Assembly (NCBI RefSeq): GCF_003019675.1
Contig: NZ_CP028105.1
Location: forward strand, 1,318,282 to 1,382,281
Reading direction: 5' to 3'
Length of the DNA stretch: 64,000 nt
Origin: Fusobacterium ulcerans
GTDB taxonomy: Bacteria > Fusobacteriota > Fusobacteriia > Fusobacteriales > Fusobacteriaceae
Positions 51,690 to 59,480 of this stretch are shown in pieces (position 1 is the first letter of the stretch; every line of letters starts with the position of its first letter). The notes under the pieces are model-generated. The model was not told the origin of the DNA and searched no databases. It was given only the letters and a program-made list of their open reading frames with translations. The translations under genes were made by a program, and so were the position numbers.

Positions 51690-54641
51690 ATGATAACAGA
51701 ATATAGAGGAAGGATACCTTTCCTGCTCAAAGACATAAAAGGAAACATAGTATATCTATGCTCATCCAACAAGAACATTGAGGATTATTATAATACCCTC
51801 AGTGATTTTTATGATGGAAAAATTTTAAAAATTGAAAGCAGTTATGAAAATGAGGAATTTGAAAAACTTAATTATGACCTTCTTAAACTTTTAAAATCTA
51901 AAAATAAATTTGCTATACTCATATCTTTAGAAGCATTTCTCAGAGACTATGCACTAGAGGGAGATAAACTTTCTTTTAAAAAAGGGAAGGAGATGAGCAT
52001 AGCTAAAATACAGGAAGATCTTGTAAGAAATAAATATGATAAAGTATATATGATTGAAAAAAGAATGCAGTACAGTGTAAGAGGGGATATTTTAGATATC
52101 TTTTCAAGTGATGGAGACTATCCTGTAAGAATTGAATTTTTTGGAGATGAGATAGAGAGAATAGCATATTTTGATCTTGAAAGCCAAAAGAGTATAGAAA
52201 TACTTGATAGTATCAATGTGTATATAAACAATAATAAGAATGGAAAAATATCTTTTTTTGATTTGGTTAAAAACAGCAAAACAAAAGGTTTAAAGATATA
52301 TTTTGAAAATAATGAATTGTTGAGATATAAATTAGAAGAAAATATAATTAGAGAGAGAGAAGAAGAAGAAAAGTTTCGAGGAAGATTTAATGAACTTCTG
52401 GAAACAGGTGAGGAAGTAGAGATAAAAAGATTCTCAGAGGAAGAGATAAAGAAATTTGAGGACTATGATTATATAAAAAAATTGAGTCAGAAAGAAAATA
52501 TACTTCTGATGTCAGAAGAGGAAAAGAGATATAAAGAAATATTTGAAAATTATAATATTGAGATAGAGAGATATCCTCACTATGAAGGATATAGAGAAAA
52601 AGACAGACTGATTCTCACTGACAGAGAGCTAAAAGGAATCAAGGTAAAAAGAGAAGCAAAGGAAAAGGTAAATTTAAAATATAAAGATGTATCTCAAATC
52701 AGAGAAAATGACTTTATAATTCATGAAAATTATGGAGTAGGTATCTATCAAGGGATAGAAACTATGAATGGACAGGATTATTTAAAGATAAAGTATGCTG
52801 ATGAAGATAAGCTTTTTGTACCAGTTGAAGGCATAAATAAAATTGAAAAGTATGTATCTACTCCTGGAGTAATTCCTGATATATATCAATTAGGGAGAAG
52901 AGGGTTTAAAAGAAAAAGACAGAAGCTGGAAGAGGAAATGGTAGCTTTTGCTAAAGAAATCATTGAGATACAGGCAAAGAGAGCTTTTGAAAAGGGATAT
53001 GCTTTTTCTCATGATACAGTGTGGCAGGAGGAATTTGAAGAAAGTTTTCCATATAAAGAGACAGCTTCACAATTAAAAGCTATAGAAGATGTCAAAAGAG
53101 ATATGGAATCAGATAGAATAATGGATAGGGTAGTCTGTGGAGATGTGGGATATGGTAAGACAGAGATAGCTTTGAGAGCAGCTTTTAAAGCGTCCATAGA
53201 TGGGAAACAGGTAGTTGTTATGGTGCCTACCACAGTACTTGCACAACAGCATTATGAGAGATTTACAGAAAGATTCAAAAACTATCCTGTAAGTATTGAA
53301 ATATTGAGCAGATTAAAAAGTGAAAAAGAGCAGAAAGAGGTACTTAAAAAAATATCAGCAGGAACTATTGATATAGTAATAGGTACTCACAGAATACTTT
53401 CATCAGATGTAAAATTTAAAGATTTAGGTCTTGTGGTAATAGACGAAGAACAGAAATTTGGTGTAAAAGCTAAGGAACAGCTGAAAAAACTGAAAAATAA
53501 AATAGATATGATAACCCTTACAGCGACACCTATTCCAAGAACATTGAACCTTTCATTGTTGGGAATAAGAGATCTTTCTGTAATAGATACACCTCCAGAA
53601 GGAAGAAAGCCTATTGAGACAATGTTTATAGATAAAGATGATAAAAAACTAAAAGAGATAATCATGAGTGAAATAGCCAGAGAAGGTCAGGTTTTCTATA
53701 TATTCAATTCTGTGAAAAATATAGAAAAGAAGACTCATGAGCTTAGAAAACTTCTTCCAAATTATCTGAAACTGGACTATATTCATGGACAGATGCTTCC
53801 AAAAGAGATAAAAAACAAGATAAAAGATTTTGAAAATGGGGATATAGATATGCTCATATCCACTACTATAATTGAAAATGGTATAGATATAGAAAATGCA
53901 AATACTATGATAATAGATGGAGTGGAAAAACTGGGATTGTCACAGATATATCAGCTGAGAGGGCGTATAGGAAGAGGAAGGAGAAAGGGATACTGCTATC
54001 TTCTTACTAAAGAGCATCAGACAAAGAAAGCTAAAGAAAGAGAAGAATCTATTAAAAATCTGGGAGATTCAGGTGGAGGATTCCAGCTATCTCTTGAAGA
54101 TATGAGAATAAGGGGAGCTGGAGAGATACTTGGAGACAAGCAGCATGGAGCTCTTGAGACTTTCGGATATAACTTGTATATAAAAATGCTGAATGAAGAG
54201 ATACAGCGTATCAAAGGAAATGCTCCAGAAGAAGAGGTAGAGATGGAGATAAAAATAGATATGCCAGCATTTATTCCTGATGAATATATAGAAAAAGATG
54301 AAAAGATAGTGATTTACAGAAGAGCAGCTGAATTAAAAACTCAAGAGGAATTAAAAGAACTTGAGTCTGAAGTAAGGGATAGATTTGGAAATCCTCCAAG
54401 AGAGGTAGTAAATCTTTTCTACTATATAGGAGTTAAGATTAAAGCTAGAGAGCTGGGAATTTCTGTAATAAGACAGGAAAAAAATGGGTTCTTTGTAAGA
54501 TTTTTAAGTGAAAAAGTAAATATAGAAAAAATATCTCAAATGATGACAATGGGAAATCTAAAATATCTCAATAGAGAGGAAGGGGTATTCTATAGAGGGA
54601 ATATCAATAGATTTTTTAATGAGTATGAGGGAGTGATGTAA
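51690..54641 (+). CDS. mfd: Transcription-repair coupling factor Mfd
   Basis: A 983-residue SF2 translocase that removes RNA polymerase stalled at DNA damage and recruits UvrA. An N-terminal UvrB-like part (KRMQYSVRGDILDIFSSDGD) precedes the RNA-polymerase-interaction domain (VSQIRENDFIIHENYGVGIY, about residues 333-352), then the helicase motifs CGDVGYGKTEIALRAAFKA, DEEQKFGV and QLRGRIGRGRRKGYCYLLT, and a C-terminal TRCF domain. About 150 residues shorter than E. coli Mfd; the missing part lies at the N-terminal UvrA-contact region. GGAGTGAG precedes the start. Confidence 0.95.
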   Translation: MITEYRGRIPFLLKDIKGNIVYLCSSNKNIEDYYNTLSDFYDGKILKIESSYENEEFEKLNYDLLKLLKSKNKFAILISLEAFLRDYALEGDKLSFKKGKEMSIAKIQEDLVRNKYDKVYMIEKRMQYSVRGDILDIFSSDGDYPVRIEFFGDEIERIAYFDLESQKSIEILDSINVYINNNKNGKISFFDLVKNSKTKGLKIYFENNELLRYKLEENIIREREEEEKFRGRFNELLETGEEVEIKRFSEEEIKKFEDYDYIKKLSQKENILLMSEEEKRYKEIFENYNIEIERYPHYEGYREKDRLILTDRELKGIKVKREAKEKVNLKYKDVSQIRENDFIIHENYGVGIYQGIETMNGQDYLKIKYADEDKLFVPVEGINKIEKYVSTPGVIPDIYQLGRRGFKRKRQKLEEEMVAFAKEIIEIQAKRAFEKGYAFSHDTVWQEEFEESFPYKETASQLKAIEDVKRDMESDRIMDRVVCGDVGYGKTEIALRAAFKASIDGKQVVVMVPTTVLAQQHYERFTERFKNYPVSIEILSRLKSEKEQKEVLKKISAGTIDIVIGTHRILSSDVKFKDLGLVVIDEEQKFGVKAKEQLKKLKNKIDMITLTATPIPRTLNLSLLGIRDLSVIDTPPEGRKPIETMFIDKDDKKLKEIIMSEIAREGQVFYIFNSVKNIEKKTHELRKLLPNYLKLDYIHGQMLPKEIKNKIKDFENGDIDMLISTTIIENGIDIENANTMIIDGVEKLGLSQIYQLRGRIGRGRRKGYCYLLTKEHQTKKAKEREESIKNLGDSGGGFQLSLEDMRIRGAGEILGDKQHGALETFGYNLYIKMLNEEIQRIKGNAPEEEVEMEIKIDMPAFIPDEYIEKDEKIVIYRRAAELKTQEELKELESEVRDRFGNPPREVVNLFYYIGVKIKARELGISVIRQEKNGFFVRFLSEKVNIEKISQMMTMGNLKYLNREEGVFYRGNINRFFNEYEGVM
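52219..52236 (+). repeat. 18-bp origin-type element inside mfd
   Basis: Exact match to TGTATATNNWYAATAATA (variable bases AAAC) within the coding sequence for VYINNNK of Mfd, same strand as the gene. Confidence 0.75.
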
Positions 54642-54643
54642 CA

Positions 54644-55402
54644 GTGAAAGAATTTGACAGACTTGTGGAAATAATAAAGAGATTGAGAGGAGAAGGGGGA
54701 TGTCCATGGGACAGAGAACAAACCCTTGAAACTCTTAAACCCTGCCTTATGGAAGAAACTTGTGAGGTATTAGAAGCTATGGACGAAGGGGGAGAAGAGC
54801 TGAAAGGGGAACTTGGAGACCTTTTGATGAATGTGGTATTTCAGGCTGATATATGTGAAGATGAAGGAAAATTTTCAATAGAAGATGTAGCCAGAGGGAT
54901 AAATGAAAAAATGATAAGAAGACACCCTCATGTATTTAAAGAGAAGGATAATTCATTAACTTCAGATGAAGTACTGGTAAACTGGGAAGAAATAAAGAAA
55001 ACAGAGAAGATCCATGAAAAAAGAGAATCAGCATTAGATGGTGTTCCTATATATCTTCCACCACTTGCTAAAGCTGAAAAAATACAGAAAAAAGCTGCTA
55101 AAGTAGGATTTGACTGGGACAATATTGAAGATGTAATGGCTAAAGTAGAAGAGGAGCTGGGAGAGCTGAAGCAGGCTATCAGCAATAATGATCAAGAAAA
55201 TATGAAAGAGGAACTTGGAGATCTTCTTTTTTCCATTGTAAATCTTTCAAGATTTTTGAATGTAAATTCAACTGATGCTTTGGAGAAGACAATAAAAAAA
55301 TTTGATACAAGATTTAGGTATGTAGAAAAGAACTGCGATTTAACAACTTCTTCACTAGATACAATGGAAAAATTTTGGAATGAAGCAAAAAATAAGCATT
55401 GA
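54644..55402 (+). CDS. mazG: Nucleoside triphosphate pyrophosphohydrolase MazG
   Basis: A 252-residue tandem MazG protein. It starts at GTG two bases after the mfd stop. The first domain holds GGCPWDREQTLETLKPCLME and EETCEVLEAMDEGGEELKGE with the E-x-x-E / E-x-x-D metal site; the second has EEELGELKQAISNNDQENMK and EELGDLLFSIVNLSRFL. MazG hydrolyses NTPs to NMP and PPi, cleaning damaged nucleotides and lowering ppGpp in E. coli. Full family length. Cotranscribed with mfd. Confidence 0.94.
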   Translation: MKEFDRLVEIIKRLRGEGGCPWDREQTLETLKPCLMEETCEVLEAMDEGGEELKGELGDLLMNVVFQADICEDEGKFSIEDVARGINEKMIRRHPHVFKEKDNSLTSDEVLVNWEEIKKTEKIHEKRESALDGVPIYLPPLAKAEKIQKKAAKVGFDWDNIEDVMAKVEEELGELKQAISNNDQENMKEELGDLLFSIVNLSRFLNVNSTDALEKTIKKFDTRFRYVEKNCDLTTSSLDTMEKFWNEAKNKH

Positions 55403-55459
55403 CATATGAAAAAAATATAGTATATATAAATAATAAGATAGGAGGTTTGAACATAACGT

Positions 55460-55750
55460 ATGAGATTGGACAAGTTTTTAAAAGTAAGCAGAATAATTAA
55501 GAGAAGACCTATCGCTAAAATAGTTGTAGATGGTGGAAAAGCTAAGCTAGATGGTAAAGTAGCAAAGGCTGGAACAGAGGTAAAAGTAGGACAAATTCTT
55601 GAGTTGGAATATTTTAATAAATATTTTAAATTTGAGATATTAGAGGTGCCTGCTGGAAATGTAGCTAAAGAAAAGACTTCTGAGCTTATAAAAGTATTGG
55701 ACAGCAGAGGTATAAAGATAGATCTAGACAGTGAGGAGGATATTTTCTAG
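55460..55750 (+). CDS. rqcP: S4-domain ribosome quality control protein RqcP
   Basis: A 96-residue S4 protein: MRLDKFLKVSRIIKRRPIAK, VVDGGKAKLDGKVAKAGTEV, KVGQILELEYFNKYFKFEIL. This is the RqcP/YabO pattern, a partner of RqcH that adds alanine tails to stalled chains on 50S subunits. It stands next to mazG, as yabO does in Bacillus (mfd-...-mazG-yabO), which strengthens the name. GGAGG lies 13 bases upstream of the ATG. Its stop overlaps the ispE GTG start. Confidence 0.9.
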   Translation: MRLDKFLKVSRIIKRRPIAKIVVDGGKAKLDGKVAKAGTEVKVGQILELEYFNKYFKFEILEVPAGNVAKEKTSELIKVLDSRGIKIDLDSEEDIF

Positions 55751-56610
55751 TGAAATTTTCTTTGAATTCCAATGGAAAAATAAATATAGGTTTAAATGTA
55801 ACTGGCAGATGTGAGAATGGATATCATCTTCTGGATATGGTAATGGTACCTATCAGTCTGAGTGATACTATGACTGGAGAGATAACAGATGCTAAAGGGA
55901 CATTGACTATAGAGACTAATAAGAAAGATATACCAACAGGAAAAGAAAATATCCTGTATAAGATATATGATAAATTTTATGATGAAAGTGCCTTAGAAAG
56001 AAAAAAAGTATATGTGTATCTTGAAAAAAGAATACCACATCAAGCTGGGCTTGGGGGAGGAAGTTCCAATGGAGCATTCCTGCTTAAACTTTTAAATAGC
56101 TTTCATGATAATCATTTCTCTATGGAAAAAATGATAGAGATAGGAAAAAGTGTAGGAGCAGACATACCATTTTTTCTGATAAATAAATCTGCAAGAGTTA
56201 CAGGTATAGGAGAAAATATTGAAATAATAGAAAATAATCTGGACAGTGCATTGATAATTATAAAGCCAGATTTTGGAGTTTCTACTGGAAAAGCATATAA
56301 GAATATGTATATGCTCAATAATAAAAGAGATGCTGATATAGATAAAATAGTTCTGGGACTAAAGGAAAACAGCCTATCTACAGTGGAAAACAGTATAGAA
56401 AATCATCTTGAGCAAGGACTTTTGCTTGAAGATGAAAACATAATAGATTTCAGAAAAAGATTAGCAGCTTTAAATAATATGAAATTCTTTATGTCAGGAA
56501 GCGGAAGTGCATATTATACTTTTGCTGATAAAAATGAAAAAGAGAATATATATAAAATATTAAAAGAGCATTTTAAAAACTGTGAAGTACATCTTTGCGG
56601 TTCTTTATAG
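55750..56610 (+). CDS. ispE: 4-diphosphocytidyl-2-C-methyl-D-erythritol kinase
   Basis: A 286-residue GHMP kinase of the MEP isoprenoid pathway. It starts with GTG overlapping the rqcP stop. KINIGLNVTGRCENGYHLLD is the substrate-binding start, IPHQAGLGGGSSNGAFLLKL the ATP phosphate loop (about residues 93-112), and MKFFMSGSGSAYYTFADK the third GHMP motif. The enzyme phosphorylates CDP-ME at the 2-OH. One 18-bp repeat lies inside. It is translationally coupled to its neighbour; spoVG follows 32 bp later. Confidence 0.95.
   Translation: MKFSLNSNGKINIGLNVTGRCENGYHLLDMVMVPISLSDTMTGEITDAKGTLTIETNKKDIPTGKENILYKIYDKFYDESALERKKVYVYLEKRIPHQAGLGGGSSNGAFLLKLLNSFHDNHFSMEKMIEIGKSVGADIPFFLINKSARVTGIGENIEIIENNLDSALIIIKPDFGVSTGKAYKNMYMLNNKRDADIDKIVLGLKENSLSTVENSIENHLEQGLLLEDENIIDFRKRLAALNNMKFFMSGSGSAYYTFADKNEKENIYKILKEHFKNCEVHLCGSL
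56306..56323 (+). repeat. 18-bp origin-type element inside ispE
   Basis: Exact match to TGTATATNNWYAATAATA (variable bases GCTC) within the codons for MYMLNNK of IspE. Confidence 0.75.
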
Positions 56611-56642
56611 ATGATACTAAAATAAGGGAAGGTGCATTAATT

Positions 56643-56936
56643 ATGAAAATCACAGATGTTAGACTAAGGGCAGTAAAGAATGAGAATGAGTTAAAGTTGA
56701 AGGCTTATGCTGATGTAACATTTGATGAGTGCTTTGTTATCCATGGTCTAAAAATAATCGATGGTCAAAAGGGGATGTTTGTGGCTATGCCATCAAGAAA
56801 AATGCCTGATGGGGAATACAAAGATATAGCTCATCCAATCACTCCTGAATTAAGAAAAGAGATAACTGACTCAGTTATAGCTAGATACAATGAAATGGAT
56901 CTAGAAGAAGAAGCTGTAGAAGCAGTGGAAGAATAG
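56643..56936 (+). CDS. spoVG: SpoVG-family regulator
   Basis: I take the ATG at 56643, behind AAGGGAAGG, giving 97 residues; a longer frame from 56595 would overlap ispE and lacks a ribosome site. MKITDVRLRAVKNENELKLK, AYADVTFDECFVIHGLKIID and GMFVAMPSRKMPDGEYKDIA are the SpoVG signature. SpoVG binds DNA and RNA and affects septation, virulence or polysaccharide genes in several bacteria; this organism need not sporulate. The tail is acidic (MDLEEEAVEAVEE). Followed by a terminator, ending the mfd operon. Confidence 0.94.
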   Translation: MKITDVRLRAVKNENELKLKAYADVTFDECFVIHGLKIIDGQKGMFVAMPSRKMPDGEYKDIAHPITPELRKEITDSVIARYNEMDLEEEAVEAVEE

Positions 56937-56960
56937 TTAAACTAAATAATCTGGGGATAA

Positions 56961-57000
56961 ACAGCCTGAAACCTTAAGTGGTTTCAGGTTGTTTTTTTTG
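56961..57000 (+). terminator. Terminator after spoVG
   Basis: CCTGAAACC (56965-56973) with GGTTTCAGG (56980-56988), extended outward by ACAG/TTGT pairs, then a run of eight T. Confidence 0.93.
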
Positions 57001-57047
57001 TACAGTTATGCTAATATATGAAAAATGAATTAAGGAGGGGAAAGTCT

Positions 57048-57377
57048 ATGTTAATTAAATTTGATGAAATGGAAATAACTATGTTGGAAAAGTTTTATGG
57101 GGGAGAAAAAAGTGTAGAAGCTCGTATGTTTGTAGATGAAAGAAATCGTATTATGTACAGCAAACTTGAGCCTGGAGCATCTATTGGATATCATAAACAT
57201 GAAAATGGAAGTGAAATGATATATATTTTACAAGGAAAAGGAAAAGCTTTATATGATGACAGAGAAGAGGAACTTTATGCAGGAGGTTGTCATTATTGCC
57301 CAAAAGGGCATTCTCACAGTGTTATAAATAATAGCGATGAAGATTTGATTTTCTTTGCAGTGGTGCCGCAGCAATAA
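57048..57377 (+). CDS. Cupin-domain protein
   Basis: A 109-residue single cupin. I take the ATG at 57048, behind AAGGAGGGG. The metal motifs are seen as IGYHKHENGSEMIYILQGKG (G-x5-H-x-H-x-E/G pattern) and YCPKGHSHSVINN (second motif His). The barrel fold fits small metal-binding cupins such as mannose-6-phosphate isomerase-like or oxalate-type proteins; the ligand and reaction are unknown. It is its own unit between two terminators. Confidence 0.85.
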   Translation: MLIKFDEMEITMLEKFYGGEKSVEARMFVDERNRIMYSKLEPGASIGYHKHENGSEMIYILQGKGKALYDDREEELYAGGCHYCPKGHSHSVINNSDEDLIFFAVVPQQ

Positions 57378-57391
57378 TTTAGGTATGAAAA

Positions 57392-57415
57392 AGAGCAGCT
57401 ATAATCAGCTGCTCT
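57392..57415. terminator. Bidirectional terminator between cupin and speD
   Basis: AGAGCAGCT (57392-57400) with AGCTGCTCT (57407-57415); minus-strand T run follows on the speD side. Confidence 0.88.
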
Positions 57416-57421
57416 AATATT

Positions 57422-57796
57422 TTATTCTTTAAAAATTTCTTTTAACGAGCCTCTGAGCATCTTCTTTAGATCAAATCTTTCTGCTTTTAACTTCATTTCC
57501 AAAAGAGTGAAAGCTGCTAAAGGATCTAGCATATCTCCACAGGTAAATAAATCAACAGCAGCATATTTATATTCTGGCCATGTATGAATAGTTAAGTGAG
57601 ATTCCTCAATAACAATTACCCCGCTGACACCCCATGGGTTAAATGTGTGAAATACACTTTTTACTATTGTAGCTTTGGCGGCTTCAGCAGCTTCTATCAT
57701 ATATTTTTCAATTAATAATGTATTTTTTAATGTCTCAACATCACAGTCATAATATTCGACTAAGAGATGTTTTCCTAATTGGTTTAATTTAAACAT
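57422..57796 (-). CDS. speD: S-adenosylmethionine decarboxylase proenzyme
   Basis: A 124-residue class 1B (bacterial/archaeal) AdoMet[22 protein letters not shown] holds the self-cleavage site: Ser66 after Glu65, which becomes the pyruvoyl cofactor; His71 and Cys86 (DLFTCGD) are the processing and proton-donor residues. Decarboxylated SAM is the aminopropyl donor for polyamines. It follows bpsA by 14 bp on the same strand, giving donor and aminopropyltransferase in one operon. Length is normal. Confidence 0.95.
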   Translation of the reverse strand: MFKLNQLGKHLLVEYYDCDVETLKNTLLIEKYMIEAAEAAKATIVKSVFHTFNPWGVSGVIVIEESHLTIHTWPEYKYAAVDLFTCGDMLDPLAAFTLLEMKLKAERFDLKKMLRGSLKEIFKE

Positions 57797-57810
57797 AATT
57801 CTCCTTAATT

Positions 57811-58983
57811 TTAAATAGTTATATTTTTTCTTTGAAGTAAATCAAATATTTTATTATTACATTTGCAACATCCTGTATTTTTTAGAATTTCAATATTTTT
57901 TATTTTTTCAGAATTACCTATCTTTGTTATTTTCCCACATTTTTTACATTTATAAAAACGTATTGTTTTTGTAAATTCTCCAGTATACAAAAGGTTTTTG
58001 TAAGTACTCTTTATTAATGGCTTTGTTATATCAGTAGTTTTAAGTACTATCATCTGTCCTGTATTTCCAATGATGCTAGCTCCTTCATAAGTGTTGAATT
58101 TGAGAGTTACAGTTGAAATAGCAAGACCCATAGTTAGAAAATTTTTCTGCATATTTAATTGATAAATTGAAGATTTATGTGCAAAAGAAAAATAAATATT
58201 TAAGTCACTATGACTTTTTAAAGTCTCTATTCCCCTTGAAAGGAAAAGATTCATTCCTTCTAATGTATAGGGAGGATCTGTAAAAAAGCAGTCAAATCTA
58301 TTTTTAAATTTATTAGACAGTGAATTTCTTAAATCTGCATATTCACACTTGATAGGAAGAGATTCTTTCATTGCTATATCATTTATGTATTCAATAATTC
58401 TTTTATCAATATCAATTACAATAATCTTAGTATTTTGATAAAAAGTGTGTGGGAAAAGTTTTTTTAATAAAAAACCTAATGCGATACTGACTAAATCATC
58501 ATCTCCTAGACATAAAATGTTTTTTCCAATGAGATCATAATTTTTAAGGCACAGCATAGCTCTTTTCAAAGAAGTATCTACACTGGATTTAGATTGATCT
58601 AAAGTGACATCTGCCTGAGGTCGACATTGAAAGATATTATGAATTTCTTCTTTTATTTCAGTAATTTCTTTATACTCTTCTTGAGTATTTGTAAGTAATT
58701 TGATATAAAGTTCTTTATTTATATTTTTAAATCCTAACTCCTTTTCTACAAAGAATATTCCATTGGAAGTCAGTCTTGTTCCTCTATCTTGAATAACCAA
58801 TTTTTCTTTGATAAATTCTTTTTTTATAGCAGCAGTAATAGGAAGAGGCAAGAAATTTCTTCTTGCTAATTCCTTAGTAGATATACCTTCAACAAGATAT
58901 ATTGTTATTAATATATTTTCTATGATTTTACTGCCTTCTTCTAAATTTATATTTTTTTTAATTTTTTCTATACAATTAAGCAT
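57811..58983 (-). CDS. bpsA: N4-bis(aminopropyl)spermidine synthase (branched polyamine synthase)
   Basis: A 390-residue protein of the DUF43/BpsA family. An N-terminal winged-helix part (about residues 20-80) is followed by a Rossmann fold with [24 protein letters not shown] (160-163) is the family's catalytic motif, and [10 protein letters not shown] (about 231-240) the second. BpsA adds two aminopropyl groups from decarboxylated SAM to spermidine, making branched tetra- and pentaamines, best known from thermophiles. The adjoining speD supplies the donor. The C-terminus has [10 protein letters not shown] and CCKCNNKIF, two CxxC pairs that look like a zinc ribbon. The start is behind GGAGG. 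Confidence 0.85.
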   Translation of the reverse strand: MLNCIEKIKKNINLEEGSKIIENILITIYLVEGISTKELARRNFLPLPITAAIKKEFIKEKLVIQDRGTRLTSNGIFFVEKELGFKNINKELYIKLLTNTQEEYKEITEIKEEIHNIFQCRPQADVTLDQSKSSVDTSLKRAMLCLKNYDLIGKNILCLGDDDLVSIALGFLLKKLFPHTFYQNTKIIVIDIDKRIIEYINDIAMKESLPIKCEYADLRNSLSNKFKNRFDCFFTDPPYTLEGMNLFLSRGIETLKSHSDLNIYFSFAHKSSIYQLNMQKNFLTMGLAISTVTLKFNTYEGASIIGNTGQMIVLKTTDITKPLIKSTYKNLLYTGEFTKTIRFYKCKKCGKITKIGNSEKIKNIEILKNTGCCKCNNKIFDLLQRKNITI

Positions 58984-59030
58984 TGTTTATTATCCTCCAT
59001 TTTTAATTGAACTAAAAAAGAAAGATGGAT

Positions 59031-59076
59031 AAAATAAAAAAAGGTTATAATAACACTAAAGTCACTATAACCTTTT
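59031..59076 (-). terminator. Terminator hairpin in the bpsA-speD leader (possible attenuator)
   Basis: On the minus strand AAAAGGTTATA and TATAACCTTTT (59066-59076 and 59039-59049) form an 11-bp stem with a 16-base loop, followed by TTTATTTT. It lies about 48 bp before the bpsA start and downstream of the promoter at 59375, so it must be read through for bpsA expression. Confidence 0.7.
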
Positions 59077-59176
59077 ATAACTTAAATTAAATGGCGAATA
59101 TAATGGACACTAAGTTTAATAAATCAATTTTAAAATATATTAAAAATTTTAAAATTATTATTCCCTAAGTATCTAA

Positions 59177-59368
59177 TTAATTTATAATAAAGTTCGGTTT
59201 AATGATATCCATGTTTCTTAACTATTTTTAAAAAGACAACACAAAAAATCCTCCCTGCTAACTAGGAACGGAAGCTTTTTAAAAAACAACTTTTTATTTA
59301 GTTGATTGAGTTAGAAACATTTAAGGACATCAAATCCTCCCCTTTTTTTTAATTTATATTAACAATAT
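59177..59368 (-). ncRNA. Structured leader RNA upstream of bpsA-speD
   Basis: The minus-strand transcript from the promoter at 59375-59403 contains a long-range stem: complement of 59204-59222 with that of 59310-59331 (GATATCC/GGACATC plus ATGTTTC/GAAACAT with a bulged base and a 4-base side loop). Two near-identical purine words, GGGGAGGATTT and GGGAGGATTT (complement of 59332-59342 and 59243-59252 regions), look like Shine-Dalgarno sites. A stem of CTTCC with GGGAG can hide the second. The 58984-59480 gap has no long gene. Function is inferred only. Confidence 0.4.
59298..59330 (-). CDS. Possible leader peptide of the polyamine operon
   Basis: A 10-codon ORF, MSLNVSNSIN, with GGGGAGG five bases upstream of the ATG. 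Its start lies in the long-range stem of the leader RNA, so translation would open that structure. Very short ORFs before polyamine genes can act as sensors of polyamines or amino acids; here only position and ribosome site support it. Confidence 0.35.
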   Translation of the reverse strand: MSLNVSNSIN

Positions 59369-59374
59369 TATTTA

Positions 59375-59403
59375 ATAATAACATATTAAGATAATTATTT
59401 CAA
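59375..59403 (-). promoter_or_regulatory. Promoter of the bpsA-speD leader
   Basis: TTGAAA (complement of 59398-59403), exactly 17 bp, TATTAT (complement of 59375-59380). It gives a leader of about 385 nt before bpsA. Confidence 0.55.
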
Positions 59404-59436
59404 GATGGTCTCTCAATAGTATTATTTTATTATGCA

Positions 59437-59473
59437 AAAACAGCTGAAGTCATTTTAAGACCTCAACTGTTTT
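59437..59473 (-). terminator. Terminator of the DUF4132 gene
   Basis: AAAACAG (59437-59443) with CTGTTTT (59467-59473) plus inner TGA/TCA pairs; on the minus strand five T follow. It lies just after the stop codon. Confidence 0.82.
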
Positions 59474-59480
59474 GTTAGTT

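Noticed and set aside
51690-54641. Mfd as a truncated gene because it is shorter than the E. coli protein
   Set aside because: The start has a good ribosome site, all helicase and interaction motifs are present, and a reduced N-terminal module is a plausible natural form.
55415-55440. TATATATAAATAATAAGATA before rqcP as another repeat copy
   Set aside because: Lacks the TG start and differs in the right half; probably just A/T-rich promoter or spacer DNA.
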